This document shows positions 45,095-56,427 of a stretch of DNA of 64,000 bases, in pieces. This DNA is from Erinaceus europaeus (Eukaryota > Chordata > Mammalia > Eulipotyphla > Erinaceidae). The notes beneath the pieces are model-generated. The model worked only from the letters and a program-made list of their open reading frames with translations, did not search any database and had not been told where the DNA came from. The number at the start of each line of letters is the position of its first letter. Within the stretch, counting starts at the first letter, position 1. The stretch spans positions 99,267,141 through 99,331,140 of the forward strand of contig NC_080166.1 in the NCBI RefSeq assembly GCF_950295315.1, written 5' to 3'. A program made the position numbers and the translations under genes.

Positions 45095-47160
45095 TCTTTA
45101 ACATATTTATTTCTCCTAGTCCTGGAACCTCTAGGACTTTGCCCATATTTCTTGATGTATCTTCTCTCTGATCCTTTCCCATCATATTGCCTCTGTTGAT
45201 CTCAAATGCTACCAGTGATGCCAAGATACCTTCTGCTGCTACTGACTTGTGACTGTGGACTATAACCAGAGACACTAATCCTGAGATTCAACCTCCCAAC
45301 TCCTGTAATCTGGTAAGATCTTACCGAACACATGGGACTACCTAGTTCCATTTCAGATGGCATGTTACATAACAAAGTTGTAGGTACTAGGTATAGGCTA
45401 GGTATGGCCAAGGGTACTGGGTACAGATGTATAGATATCCATAAGCAAGGGGCAATTATATAACTCAAAGTAAAAGTGCTTAATAGCCCTCCAAGTTTAG
45501 CCTTAAACCTAATAGGCCTGGGATTCTAGTAGAGGGGACTAAAGACATCATGAATTCTCTAACCAATTAAACATAGACCTAATACATTTATCAATCTAGT
45601 AGAAATGCACAAGGAAGGCAGACCCCATAAACCTAATACCACTTTGAGTACAACAAACGACACTAAACACTTTTAACAACTGGGAGAAAGTCCAAGCTCA
45701 TCAGATAAAGAAAGCACTACAGAGGGGCAAGGGCAGTAGCACACCCGGTTATGTGGACAGAATCCTAGGCACAAAAACCCACACAAGGATCCAGGTTCCA
45801 GCCCACAGTTCCCCACCTGCAAGGAGGACACTTCATAAGCAGTAAAACAGGTCTGCAGGTGTCTATTTTTCTCTTGCCTTCTCTGTCTCCCCTGTGCTCT
45901 CTCAACTTCGCTCTGTCCTATCCAATAAAATGGAAGAAAAAAAAAAAGGCCACCAGGAGCAGAGGATTCATAGTCCTGGCACCAAGACCCAGAAATAACC
46001 CTGGAAGGAAAAAAAGTAAAAGAAAAAAGTACTACAAAAGCTGGATAAGGGCAACAGACTGGCTCACTTAATGATGGTCGTTTTGGTCAATTCCAGATCA
46101 CCCCATCATCTGGGGGCCTAGTCATGGAATCCTTGGATTCCCAAATAGATACCATGGGTCTAGAACTCTAACAGACCCCTCTCTCCACCATCACTAGTCT
46201 CTTCCAACAGAAATGTCAGTATAAGCCCTCTTGTGGGCCACACCAGAAACTTGTCTTCACTATAAAGAAATAATGGTAGGGTCTGTTCCACTCTCTGATG
46301 GGAGGTTAGGTCATCCTAACCAGTTTGATGGAGTACAGTTAATTTTATTTACAGATTTTCTTCAAGTTTGGGAGATACTCTCTGCCCTAATTGAAATTCC
46401 TAGGCCTGTTCTCAGCTCTGACAGTATTTTCCCCAGACAATATTTCTAGTCTACCTCCATGTTAACTATCAAACTCAAGCAAAAACTACTAAGGTCATGG
46501 GACCCTAGGCCCTAAAACAGACTTTGTATATTCTTTCCACTCCAAGATCCCAATTCTAATCTGCTATTTTCATACCTTTTGGTTCCTGTTTATTGCACAT
46601 TTTAGCCTGCCCTATACCTTAGTGCCTTTCAGCCACCATGATGTTGCAGATGCTATCATGATTCCATCATGAGTTCCCCGGGTAGATGACCTCAACAATG
46701 TGTCCCACAACCTCATCTCACCTCTCCAGAGCCCTACCCCAGTAGGAAAAGACTGGGGGGGGGGGGGTTGGACTACCTACCAACATCCATGTCCAGCAAA
46801 GAAGCAAGTACAGAAGCCAAAAACTCCCGCTTTCTGCACCACTCTAGTCAATACTCCCAGAGAGGGATAAGTGGTAGGGGAAGACACCAGAGGACTTTGA
46901 ACTCCAGTTCCATCAGTACCCAGAGAGAGAAGAGGAAAGAAGGAAGGACATTTGGAAGTAGCAACAGGGGTAGGTGTGACTTAAAAAGGAAGGGAAGACA
47001 GGGCCCCCCCAAAAAAAAATGGGCAAAAAAGTAGAGCGATAGTTACAGAAATAATAGTAAATCCATATCTATGCCATTGAAAGAACTACTACAATTTCCA
47101 ATGGAATGAATGGGACACAGAAATCTGGTGGTAAGAATGCTGCAAAATTACATCTCTGTT
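45095..47160 (+). mobile_element. Older L1 3'-UTR copy, plus strand
   Basis: Starts TTTATTTCTCCTAGTCCTGG and keeps the order of UTR landmarks (GACTATAACCAGAGAC, AACTGGGAGAAAG region, GATTTTCTTCAAGTTTGGGAG, AGCAAGTACAGAAGCC) with many substitutions. It includes the variant GACATTTGGAAGTAGC segment, and the 3' end follows after a SINE. Split at 45723-46030. Confidence 0.88.
45723..46030 (+). mobile_element. Type A SINE
   Basis: GGGGCAAGGGCAGTAGCACAC head, CCACCTGCAAGGAGGAC, CT-rich block and GGCCACCAGGAGCAGAGG 3' end. Flanks share a(a)ag(c/t)actaca. Confidence 0.9.
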
Positions 47161-47162
47161 AT

Positions 47163-47372
47163 TTTTTTATTATCTTTATTTATTGGATAGAGACAGTCAG
47201 GAATCGAAAGGGTAGGGGAGATAGAGAGGGAGAGAGAAAGAGAGACACCTGCAGCCCTGCTTCACCACTGCAAAGCTTTCCTTCTGCAGGTGGGGACCAG
47301 GGGCTCGAACCCGGGTCCTTGTGCCCTGTAACATGTGTGCTCAACCAGGTGTGCCACCACTCAGCTCCAGCA
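47163..47372 (-). mobile_element. Type B SINE
   Basis: The reverse complement has GGAGCTGAGTGGTGGCACACC, CCCGGGTTCGAGCCCC and GCAGTGGTGAAGCAGGGC. It sits near the 3' end of the preceding L1 UTR. Confidence 0.92.
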
Positions 47373-47449
47373 TCTCTGTTATTTCATAGTTTTGTAGATT
47401 AATTTTAAGTTACTAATAAAGTAAAATTTTAAAAAGCAAAAAAAAAAAA

Positions 47450-48225
47450 AGAGAAAGTTGTGATAAATATTTCAGTTGTTAAAATAATGAAGTAACCTCC
47501 TTTGCCTCATTATGGATAAAACTTAAAAGGAGTCATGGTAAGTGAAATAAGCCAAAAAGAGGAGAAGGATGAATACAGGGTGTTCTCACTTATTGCCTAC
47601 ACTGAACTTCTCTGTTCCAGTCTCTTGGAAACAGAGTTGGCAGTCAGCTGAGATAAAGAACAAACACCTCATCACAGACCCTTGCAAGCGTCAACCCGGC
47701 ACGTTATGATTGGGCCCTCCTCAATCGCTATCGAACAGGCCATGGCCAGTGCGCCGCTATGTTCCATCGCTGGGGAGCCAGAGACGACCCGAACTGCCCC
47801 TGCAGCTACAGACAGACTATGACCCACATAGTCAACGACTGCCACCTCTCCAGATTCAAAGGAGGTCTTGAAACTTTACATCAGGCTCAACCTGACGCTG
47901 TTGACTGGCTACGGAAGAAGGGAAAACGTTAGAAGAAGAAGAAGGTGGTGGTAATTAAGAAACAGGAACAGAATGGGAAAACAAAAGGTGAAAATTGGAG
48001 TAAATCCAGTACAATACACTAAAGCAAAGAACTCTGAGGAAGCTGGGCAAATAAAGAGGTTTAGAGAGGGTGTTAGATTCCCAGTTCATCATGATGATGG
48101 AAAAGGACCTACGTTAGGTGAGTATGTTCTTCAGATACATATCACGGGGAGATGAGTAACTGTACCCATGTGTCAACAACCATTAACCCCTGAATAAAAT
48201 GGTAGATGGAAAATTTTAAAAAATT
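47450..48225 (+). mobile_element. Old short-UTR L1 3' end, split by Vingi
   Basis: TGGATAAAACTTAAAAGGAGTC, AAATAAGCCAAAAAGAGG and GTGTTCTCACTTAT before the Vingi, then GTGGTAATTAAGAAACAGG and CATTAACCCCTGAATAAAATG after it. The end matches the L1 at 12450-14305. Confidence 0.82.
47595..47944 (+). mobile_element. Vingi-like non-LTR retrotransposon, 3' end only (copy 3)
   Basis: 350 bp beginning GCCTACACTGAACTTCTC and ending in (GAA)n, highly similar to the ends of copies 1 and 2. It has the C-terminal knuckle region (CPCSYRQTMTHIVNDC). A short deletion removes the stretch after GCGTCAACCCGG. I could not define a target duplication; the host L1 (CACTTAT then GGTGG...) reads across. Confidence 0.85.
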
Positions 48226-48510
48226 AAAGTATAAATTTATTTCCTATAGTTCTAGAGACTGGAAAGTCTAGAATCAAGTGCTGGTAAATTTAGCATTTGC
48301 TAAGAACCCACTTCCTGATTCTTAGATGGTGCCTCCTCACCTGGCAGAAGGGATGGGGGAGCTAACAACATCTTACTCCTTAGGGTTCTATTCTCATGAC
48401 CTAATTTTTCTCCAGTTGTCTCAGCTTCTAACACCATCACACTGGAAACTATGCTTCAACACAGGAGTTGAGAAGTATGGGCATAAATATTCAGTCTATA
48501 ACAATGAGAT
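48226..48510 (-). mobile_element. MLT1-like LTR (ERVL-MaLR), ancient
   Basis: TTTCCTATAGTTCTAGAGACTGG, ATTCTTAGATGGTGCCTCCTC, CTCATGACCTAATTTTTC, ACACCATCACACTGG and TTCAGTCTATAAC are in the order of an MLT1-type LTR read on the minus strand. Not autonomous. Confidence 0.75.
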
Positions 48511-48577
48511 TACAAATACAAGCCATAGGTCCCTAAGTGATGGTGCTGAATTTCCAAAGTTCTGGGAACAAGGATTG

Positions 48578-49108
48578 CTGGTGGATAGAAATGTTATGAA
48601 ATGAGTAAGAACTAATTTTGAATAGATAGAGAAGAAATTTTAACAGATATTAAAGCTATGGATATTAGATACCATTTTAAGCGGAAAAAAATGAGTATTG
48701 CAATGTACTAAAGAATTTTAAGTTGGAGAAAGATACAAGAATGTTAAAATTAAAAACCAGAATCTGTTAGGTTACTTGGGATCAACAGAGAATAAAAGGC
48801 AGTCCAAAGACTGTTACAGTAATAAATGTTTCTAAAGTAACAGAAAGGAAAGAGTGACTATGAGTATAAAAGTTAGTATTTAATTGACATTTATTACTGT
48901 AACAGTCTTTGGACTGCCTTTTATTCTCTGTTGATCCCAAGTAACCTAACAGATTCTGGTTTTTAATTTTAACATTCTTGTATCTTTCTCCAACTTAAAA
49001 TTCTTTAGTACATTGCAGGTTTTTTTTTCTGCTTAAAATGGTATCTAATTTCTTCTCTATCTATTCAAAATTAGTTCTCACTCATTTCATAACATTTCTA
49101 TCCACCAG
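48578..49108. repeat. Long inverted repeat (palindrome) with 57-bp loop
   Basis: The left arm, 48578-48829, and right arm, 48887-49108, are reverse complements of each other with few mismatches. The left arm holds 27 extra bases near 48640-48668, and a few bases vary around an A/T run. The spacer is 48830-48886. The arms do not match any SINE, L1 or Vingi copy in the window. Confidence 0.93.
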
Positions 49109-49216
49109 AATATGAGCCAATGATTTTCAGAGCCTGCATCTCAAGGAACACTATGAACTCAGAATGAAAACTTATCCTTAAAAAGAGAATTAGAAATCTA
49201 CATTAAACTAACATTT

Positions 49217-49400
49217 AGGGGTTAGAGAGATTGCTCAATGGATACAGTACTAGAATTGTCAGAAACATAGTCTATGTTAGAGGTCTAACACCACATGGAA
49301 GTTACCAAAGCATCCAAAGAAGCTCTAGTGTTGTGATATCTTTCTCTGTCTCATAAGAATTTTCCCATGGCAGTGGAACTGCACATTTACAAGGTCCTGA
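49217..49400 (+). mobile_element. tRNA-derived SINE, diverged
   Basis: GGGGTTAGAGAGATTGCTCAATGGATACAG head and TGTGATATCTTTCTCTGTCTC body. The tail runs to AACAAAATTAATGAAA. Confidence 0.65.
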
Positions 49401-50670
49401 ATACAAACAAAATTAATGAAAATAGCTATGAACATAATATTACACAGCAGGCAGTTAAAAGAGAAGCAATATATTGATAGTTAAATATTCAGTAACACTA
49501 AAAGGAAAGATGAAGAGAACTGAAGAAATGATCTTGGAGTCAGGATGAAGGTCAACACAAGGTACCAGTTTGAAGATGCAAATTAAGATCATCAAACTGC
49601 AAATGGAGTAAGTAACTATGATTTGTTTGATGTTTTTTTTTTCCCTAAGAGTGCTATTCATCAAACTTTTGGGTAGCATGAAAAAATTGAAATGCCATGC
49701 TATTAACATCTGACATCATCTCTCTTCACTTCTAGACATGTCCAGCAGAAGAATACTCCAGTAGGACTGAAACACATTTAACTACATTAGAGTGAACTAA
49801 ATCAATGTTGCTAAACTGTACTCCAAAGGTCCATTAATCTGTTTCACAGTGAAGATAAAATCTATCAGATGCATGAAAAGAGTATATTTAAAATTAAATT
49901 ATCATAAGTACTCAGAGACCCTCTATCTCCAAAAGAAAACACAGCAGGCAGTTCACTATCACTGAAGAAAAAAAAATAATAAAAAAGTGGCTCAAAGAAG
50001 CATTAAATATAAGACAGGAATGTGAAATGCAAAAACAGACCCTTCCCTGAGGGGGTAAACGGTGTAGAATTCTCTTCTACACAACATCCACATGAAGATT
50101 TAATAAAGAAATGTTCATGCACAGTCTCACACAACACCCCATAAGCAGCACCTTAATCAAAAGGTAATCTATTAAATATCACAATATTCTTTCAACCTTT
50201 TTTTTTAATGTAAGGTCATAGTTACCATGGCCTAGTGGGAATGATCAAAATTGGATTTGCAGACTTCTACAGTATGTTGATGATCACTTACAATAAAATC
50301 AGAATGAGAAAGGGAAATTGTCTGAGAGGACCATTGAGCCAGGTAATAGATTCAGTCTAATATATCCACACAGCAGGAACCAAATTAAAATGTAGATGGA
50401 ATTCTAATATAGTCCAACTGGAAAGACTTGCTCTAGTTTCTTACAGAAGCTTGTCTGCTGTTTGCAAACAGCTAAGCCTAAAAACACAAAATTGATTATA
50501 TTAATTATTTTATTCACCCCTACATGTATCAACATGTAAATTAAAATAGAATCAAGGTCATTATATTTTGAGATTAAATAGGCAAGAAATACATGGATAT
50601 TAGAATTGTCCTCTTACCTAACTCAAGCAGAGGTGATAAAATAATATTTTCACAACTTGAAATAATGTAG
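49400..50670. other. Intronic sequence, no feature recognised
   Basis: No repeat or gene recognised up to the exon-like block at 50672. Confidence 0.5.
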
Positions 50671-50671
50671 A

Positions 50672-50971
50672 TTATTTTCGTGGATCACAAATCATGTACT
50701 TAACTTCAATATGCCTTCTAACAGCATCTAAATTTTTCCTGAGAATAAGGCAGCATGTAATCTATTACTTTTCCATCTTCCTTCTCCCATTCAATTTTTG
50801 ACGATTTTTTCCCCAGCTGAGCTACAATACTGCCATCAATTTCAGCCTCATCTAAAAGGGAAGGTAGAGTTCTATAGTAATGAGCATTTTTGGTAACTTC
50901 TAAGGAACTGTTTGACAGTGATCTTGTAGAGGGTTTTGCAGGTAGCTGACTGAAGAAAATCACTGTTGCCA
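50672..50971 (-). pseudogene. Unidentified exon-like / processed-pseudogene-like block
   Basis: On the minus strand a T/C-rich tract ending AAATGCAG (an acceptor-like site) precedes an open frame. It reads through segments such as SQLPAKPSTRSLSNSS, LPSLLDEAEIDGSIVAQLGK and EDGKVIDYMLPYSQE. It hits a stop shortly after a run of five A (complement of 50733-50737). One base fewer in that run would shift into a second frame that stays open about 21 more codons (containing LDAVRRHIEVKYM and ICDPRK) and ends in TAA at 50672. The composition is protein-like and unlike the surrounding repeats. I do not recognise the protein. Two readings fit: the 3' end of a 5'-truncated retropseudogene, or a genuine terminal exon with an indel or assembly error. 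No poly(A) tail is evident downstream on the minus strand. The next repeat upstream on that strand is a SINE starting near 51037. Confidence 0.45.
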
Positions 50972-51036
50972 CTGCATTTAAGAAAAAAAAATTAAAGAGA
51001 AAAAAAAAGAAGAAAATGATCACCTAGCATATTTAA

Positions 51037-51205
51037 TTTTCTTTTTTTGTTGTTAGCTTTATTTGTGATATAGACAGAAAAGCAAGAGAAAAAGAGGACC
51101 TGAGCATCACTCTGGCATATATGATAGCAAGGATCAAACTCAAGACCTCATGCTTCTAAGTCCAGTGCTCTATCTAGTTACTGCATCACCACTGGGACAC
51201 TGTAA
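51037..51205 (-). mobile_element. Type C-like SINE
   Basis: TTATTTGTGATATAGACAG, a purine body, CACTCTGGCATATATGATAG, CAAGACCTCATGCTTC and TAGTTACTGCATCACCACTGG give a minus-strand tRNA-like layout. Confidence 0.8.
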
Positions 51206-51581
51206 GTACATCTGAATCATTCAGTCTTTACAGCTTAATAAAGCAAGTGCAAATGTTAAAACATAAAGACAGACTTCAAAAAACTAGAGTATTTGTTTTG
51301 CTGTTAAGAAAAAGTGATGCTAAATTTTTATTTATTAAATTTTACAAATCTGTGAATGACAATAACTTTAAGAAAAGTAAAAATTATTTTTAATGAGGGA
51401 CAGGATCCATTCATTAATATAAGCTTTGAGAGCTGAGTGGAAATATTTTTAAGAATTTTTTTATTTATGGCAAAATTTTAAACTGATGATTTTAGTCATT
51501 AAAATCTGAAATACTGAAGGGTTAAATATTTTATTGTCTAAATTTTCTAGCAAACTATAATCAGGTTAGAAGTAATAAAGA

Positions 51582-51870
51582 ATCTGGGGAGAGGGGTGCT
51601 TGTGCAGCGGGTTAAGTGCAGGTGGTGCAAAATGCAAGGACCAGCATAAGGATCCCGGTTCGAGCCCTCGGCTCTCCATCTGCAGGGGAGTCGCTTCACA
51701 AGCGGTGAAGCAGGTCTGCAGGTGTCTATCTTTCTCTCCCCCTCTGTCTTCCCCTCCTCTCTCTATTTCTCTCTGTCCTATCCAACAACAACAACATCAA
51801 TAACAACAATAATAACTACAACAATAAAACAACAAGGGCAACAAAAGGGAATAAATAAATATTAAAAATT
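51582..51870 (+). mobile_element. Type A SINE, full length
   Basis: GCAGCGGGTTAAGTGCAGG head, CGGTTCGAGCCCTCGG, CACAAGCGGTGAAGCAGG, CT-rich block and ACAAGGGCAACAAAAGGG tail. Little diverged. Confidence 0.94.
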
Positions 51871-52274
51871 TTAAGTCTGAGTATTTCTTTAAAAAAAAAA
51901 TCTGACCTAGCATAACTTGGAAATTTATATAATTGTGGGATTACACATCTTCAGGCTTACTTTTCAGTACTCTGTGCCTCCTTTAACAGTTCTTGAAACA
52001 GGTGATTGCTTTCCCCAGAGAGAAATAAACAGTCTGGAGAACTAAACGGTCCGTGAGGTCTCCCCTAAATCCACAGCCAATTGTTATGGGTAATGAGTTC
52101 AGATTTGCATGCTATTTACAGTTGATACAAAAGAATACAAATCAAGGGTAGTTCTAAGCTAGTATAGTATGCAGCATTTAATATAAGCCAGATAAATACC
52201 GAGAAAGGAATAGGTAAATTCTCTATAGCTTACCCAAGAACTTTTAAAAACTAAGATTGGGGGTGAGAGGGCAG

Positions 52275-52440
52275 CGGTAGAGCTGGAGGTAGCACAGCAA
52301 ATTAAGCGCACATGACTCAAAGCACAAGGACCAATGTAAGAAACCCAGTTTGAATCCCTGGCTCCCCAATTGCAGGGTAAGTGAAGGGGGGGGTTGCTTC
52401 ACAGGCAGTGAAGCAGATCTGCAAATGTCTATCCATGTCT
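52275..52440 (+). mobile_element. Type A SINE, 3'-truncated
   Basis: Head and body to TCTCCTCTCTGTTT, then the sequence changes to the L2-like segment. A GGTAAGTGAAGGGGGGGG insertion lies in the middle. Confidence 0.8.
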
Positions 52441-52489
52441 CCTCTCTGTTTGAGAGTACATGTCTAGGAATACCCTATTGCCTCTCCAA

Positions 52490-52850
52490 TTGCTTTCTCA
52501 GTCACCTATCACAAACAACCTATGCTCCAGACCTCAGTTTTGTTCTCTCTCTAACACTGGAAATACATTCCTGGCTCTACCTAGAATGTTTTCTCCCAGG
52601 TATCAAATAGCCAGCCCCTTTATTTTAAGTCTTTACCCAAATGCCATTGTTTCCTGGACCTTCCCATTCAAAATTCCAGCCCTCCTATATTCTTATTCTC
52701 TCTCTTCCTGTTCTATATTACATTTTCCCAAAGCATTTAATAAATTTGAATTTGCATTTACACTGTATCTGTTTGTTTCCTCTCTTCCCAAACTAAATTG
52801 CAGACACTAACGAGAGGGATGCTTCATTCACACAGATATCCTAAACTTTT
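52490..52850 (+). mobile_element. LINE-2-like relic
   Basis: CTGGCTCTACCTAGAATG, AGTCTTTACCCAAATGCC, GTTTCCTGGACC and GCATTTAATAAATTTGAATTTGC resemble the 3' part of L2 as I remember it. Ancient. Confidence 0.55.
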
Positions 52851-52859
52851 ACAACAATG

Positions 52860-53855
52860 TTGTCACAAAGAGGTCATTTTATGGGTAGAAGTTGGATGGA
52901 TAAAGGCATCTCCTATCATCCATGGTTAACTACATACCAGCACTACTCAACTTGTACCTTTTCCCCAGGCAATAACTGAAAAGAGCTAAAAGTGAAAACA
53001 GCTTTGTGCCTTCATGGATGTTAACTTTACTGCTAGTTAGTAGTGTTCAATGGTAACTCTTTAGGTGGATTTTAGATATATTCAAATGACTTCTGTGTCC
53101 TTGCCTTCCCCTCACCGTCTTATAAAGACAGAAATAACTGATTTTCAAAATTAATAATTCAGTTGTAGAGAAACTCTTAGCTCCAAGATACATTTTTATA
53201 ATATATATTTGTGACATCATCAGCAAATAGAAATCCATACAGATAGATATCTAAATAGATAGGTAATAAAGGGAGCAGAGCACAGATTTCACTTTCTTCT
53301 ACAGTATGTAATTTTCAGAAAGCATCACTAAAATAATGGAAAAGACTGCTCAATGGGAAAAAATGTTCTTAAAAGAATTCATAAATATGAAATTTCAAAA
53401 TGACTTACATTATACCTTTCCCTTAGAGTACACTGCAAGACAATATTTACAGAAATGCTGCTTAATTCAGCTTATTTCACTTTTTGCATATAGTAAGTTA
53501 TAAAGAAATAAGAAAAAATAATTAAAATAAAATAAACTTTGAATTGTTCAAAAACTTGGGTTAACTTTAATAGCCACCAATTGCTTCCAGAAGCAAACAT
53601 TTCTAAGTATGTTCTGTTATCATTTCTTATTTATTTTCATGGATAACAAATGTTACCAGCATTAACATTTAAAAATATAAGACAGACTCAATTTAAAGAA
53701 TGCTAGGGGGAAAGATTATACACATTGTCTACATTTTGTAAATTATTACTGTACTTTGTACCTATATTGTTTTGAGGAAATTCATTGTTCCACACATTCT
53801 CTAATAAATAACTGAGTGATCAGAAAGTACTCAATTTAAAGCATATAGTGATGTT
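52860..53855. other. Intronic sequence, no feature recognised
   Basis: AT-rich, unique-looking. Nothing coding. Confidence 0.5.
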
Positions 53856-53859
53856 TACC

Positions 53860-53990
53860 TAGGGTCATGAGATGCATATTGGTGGAAAAGGACCTAAGTC
53901 AGAGGTGAGAGTATTCAGCAGTCACTTATGACAGAGAGGTGAGAAATTGTACCAATGTGTCAATAACTTTAAATTAACCACACCACTCAA
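53860..53990 (+). mobile_element. Old short-UTR L1 3'-end fragment
   Basis: GAGATGCATATTGGTGG, TCAGCAGTCACTTATGAC and AATTGTACCAATGTGTCAATAAC match the end of the 47450-48225 copy. Degraded. Confidence 0.6.
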
Positions 53991-54239
53991 GTGATTTAAG
54001 ATAAACAAAAAACATTTCTGGAAGTCTAAGGCAACTCTGGTGATTTCAGTAAGTAATACTGTGTTACAAACTTCAAAGTTGTTAAGAGTACATATCCAAA
54101 TAGTCCTCACCACCCAAAAATGAAGTGGTGATGGAGTAACAAGATGGAGGTGTGGACCAGTACTACCTTAGTAATACATATTAAGTATGTCAGATCAATA
54201 CTTTTATAACTTAATTTACAAACATCACATGTCAAAAAA

Positions 54240-54310
54240 GACCTATATGTGCAAGGCTCCAGATTTAATCCTAGCACTACTGATAAAGCTAGATGGTTCT
54301 CTGGTTTAAA
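54240..54310 (+). mobile_element. SINE 3' part (type F)
   Basis: GCAAGGCTCCAGATTTAATCC, AGCACTACTGATAAAGC and GGTTCTCTGGTTTAAAAAAAA: the B-box end and tail of a short tRNA-derived SINE. Confidence 0.7.
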
Positions 54311-54415
54311 AAAAAAAGGAGGAGGAGGAGGTGATAGTGGTGGAAGAGGAGGCGGAGAGGAGGAAGGGGAGGGGAGGGGAGGGGAGGGGAGGGGAGGAGA
54401 GGAAGAGAAGGATGA
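54311..54415 (+). repeat. Purine tract, (GGA)n and (GGGGA)n
   Basis: Grown from the preceding SINE tail. Several GGGG runs spaced by A could form a G-quadruplex. Confidence 0.9.
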
Positions 54416-54504
54416 AAAACTAAACGTTTTAATCACTCAGTTCTTTAAGATAATGCACATCTTTAAAGACATATTAGGATCTACAAGTATATATCAGAAA
54501 TATC

Positions 54505-54680
54505 TAGGGGTGATAGCATAATAGGTATCCAAAAGACTTTAATGCCTAAGGCTCTGAGGTCACAGGTTCAATTCGCAGAACCTCCAAAATCAAGAGTTGA
54601 GCAGTCCTCTGTTTTGTGTTTCTTTCTCACTATCTGTCTCTCTCATTTAAATAAATAAATAAAATAGTAAAAAAAAATAA
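54505..54680 (+). mobile_element. Type F SINE
   Basis: GGGGTGATAGCATAATAGG head, CACAGGTTCAATTCGC B-box, TCTTTCTCACTATCTGTC block and AATAAATAAATAAAATAG tail. Confidence 0.8.
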
Positions 54681-54879
54681 ATATCAGTTATTTTCATAAG
54701 AGAAATGGGGAGATAAATGCATATCTCTAAGGAAATATGTAACATTTTAATCTTCCCTAGGTTTAAACATTATAAAAACGAGTTTCCAGTAGTGTTCTCC
54801 AAAATATTCCTTCATTTTATTTTCAGCGTGATTCTGAAAACTAAACACGATTTTAAATTTAAAAAAATACAAATACTGC

Positions 54880-56030
54880 TACTCAGACCTATATATTCCC
54901 CTCATCTACTTCCTAATTCAAAGGCTAATTCTGTCAGACAAAATAAGGACTACAAAAGCTGGATAAGGGCAAGAGACCAGCATACATTAACGATGGCTCT
55001 TTTGATTACTACCAGGACCCTAGTCAGGAAATTCTGGGACTCCCACACAGACATTATGGGCCTAGACCTCTAAAAGATCGCTCTCTCCACTGTCACTGGC
55101 CATCTCCATCAAGAAACATTTTCATAATGGACCCATTTGGGGCCTTACAGGATCTTGCCATCAGTGTGGATCAGCAATAGTAGGGACTATCACATTCTCT
55201 GAAGGGAGGTTGAACCAAAATACAATACCACTCAAGGAAGACGGGTCCTGCAATGAGTGCAGCCTAGCATGTTCCTAGCTATGACCACAGAATGTGAGCT
55301 TAGACCTACAGGGATACAGAAGTTACACAGATTCCTGCACAGAATATAGGCCCCAGATCAAAGTGGTGGGGTTTACAGTTAATGATATTTATATACTTTT
55401 CCCATGTTTTGGAGGTATTCTCTTCCCTGATACAGCTTTCTAGTCCTATTTCAAACTCTAACACTATTTCCCCAGACAATACCTTTGGTCCACCTGCGTG
55501 TTAGCTGTCAGGAGCAGGCAAAAATTAATAAAGTCATGGGCCCCTTGGAATATACCTAAAATAGACCCACTAACTTTTTCAAATATGGTGACCCCAAATC
55601 TCATCTGCTATATTCTTACTTTAGGCTCCTGATTATTAAACTATTTGTTCTGCTTTATATCTTAATGCTTTTCAGATACCAAGTTGCAGATACTACCGTG
55701 ATGCCAACCTGACTTCCCTGGGTAGAGGACCTTACCAATGCACCCTAGAACCACACCTCTCTAGAGCCTTGACCCACTAGGCAAAGACAGAAACAGGCTG
55801 GGAGTATGGATTGACGTGCCAATATCCATGTCCAGTGGAGAGGCGATTACAGAAGCCAGACCTTTCACTTTCTGCACCCCATGCTCCCAGAGAGAACAGG
55901 AAAGCTTCCAATGGAGGGGATGGAATATGGAACTCTGGTGGTGGGAATTGTATGGAATTGTACCCTTCTTATCCTACAGTCTTGTTGATATTTTATTTTA
56001 TACATAAATTTTTTAAATACTGCTATCTTA
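54880..56030 (+). mobile_element. L1 3'-UTR copy, plus strand
   Basis: ACTCAGACCTATATATTCCCC, then GGACTACAAAAGCTGGATAAGG, GGGCCTAGACCTCTAAAAG, TTTCCCATGTTTTGGAGG, AGAAGCCAGACCTTTCAC and GGGAATTGTATGGAATTGTAC, in UTR order, then an A/T tail near 56020. Confidence 0.92.
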
Positions 56031-56427
56031 CATGAAGATTAAAAACTTACAAATTTGAAAGCTGAATGATAGTTGCTTTTTTTATAGCACATGACATATT
56101 ATCTATTGACTTGTTCCATTTCTTAACAAATTACATTTGTGTACATGTAGTAGATAAATAAAACATCAATAAAATATATATACACAAAGAATTTTAGAGC
56201 AGGCAAAACTATACTAATGGCTGAAGAGAAACAAACCCTTACGTTATCAAAGGTTGTTCTACTTTATTCATGAACATTATAAAGCTCTTGAAAAGGAGAA
56301 ACAATTATTGCCTGCACTGTGAGTAAAGCCAACATCCCTTTTTTGCAGACTTGCACCACTAATTCATTAACAGCAGTGGACACAGAGAAATTAGCTTGTT
56401 CCTTTAATCTTATATAAAGTCTATATA

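Noticed and set aside
51600..51803. Many SINE heads with A-box and B-box, as possible tRNA genes
   Set aside because: They carry SINE bodies and tails and show no cloverleaf beyond the head. They are retroposed copies, not tRNA genes.
54107..54521. Gly/Glu-rich and Pro/Ser-rich frames
   Set aside because: Translations of the purine tract.
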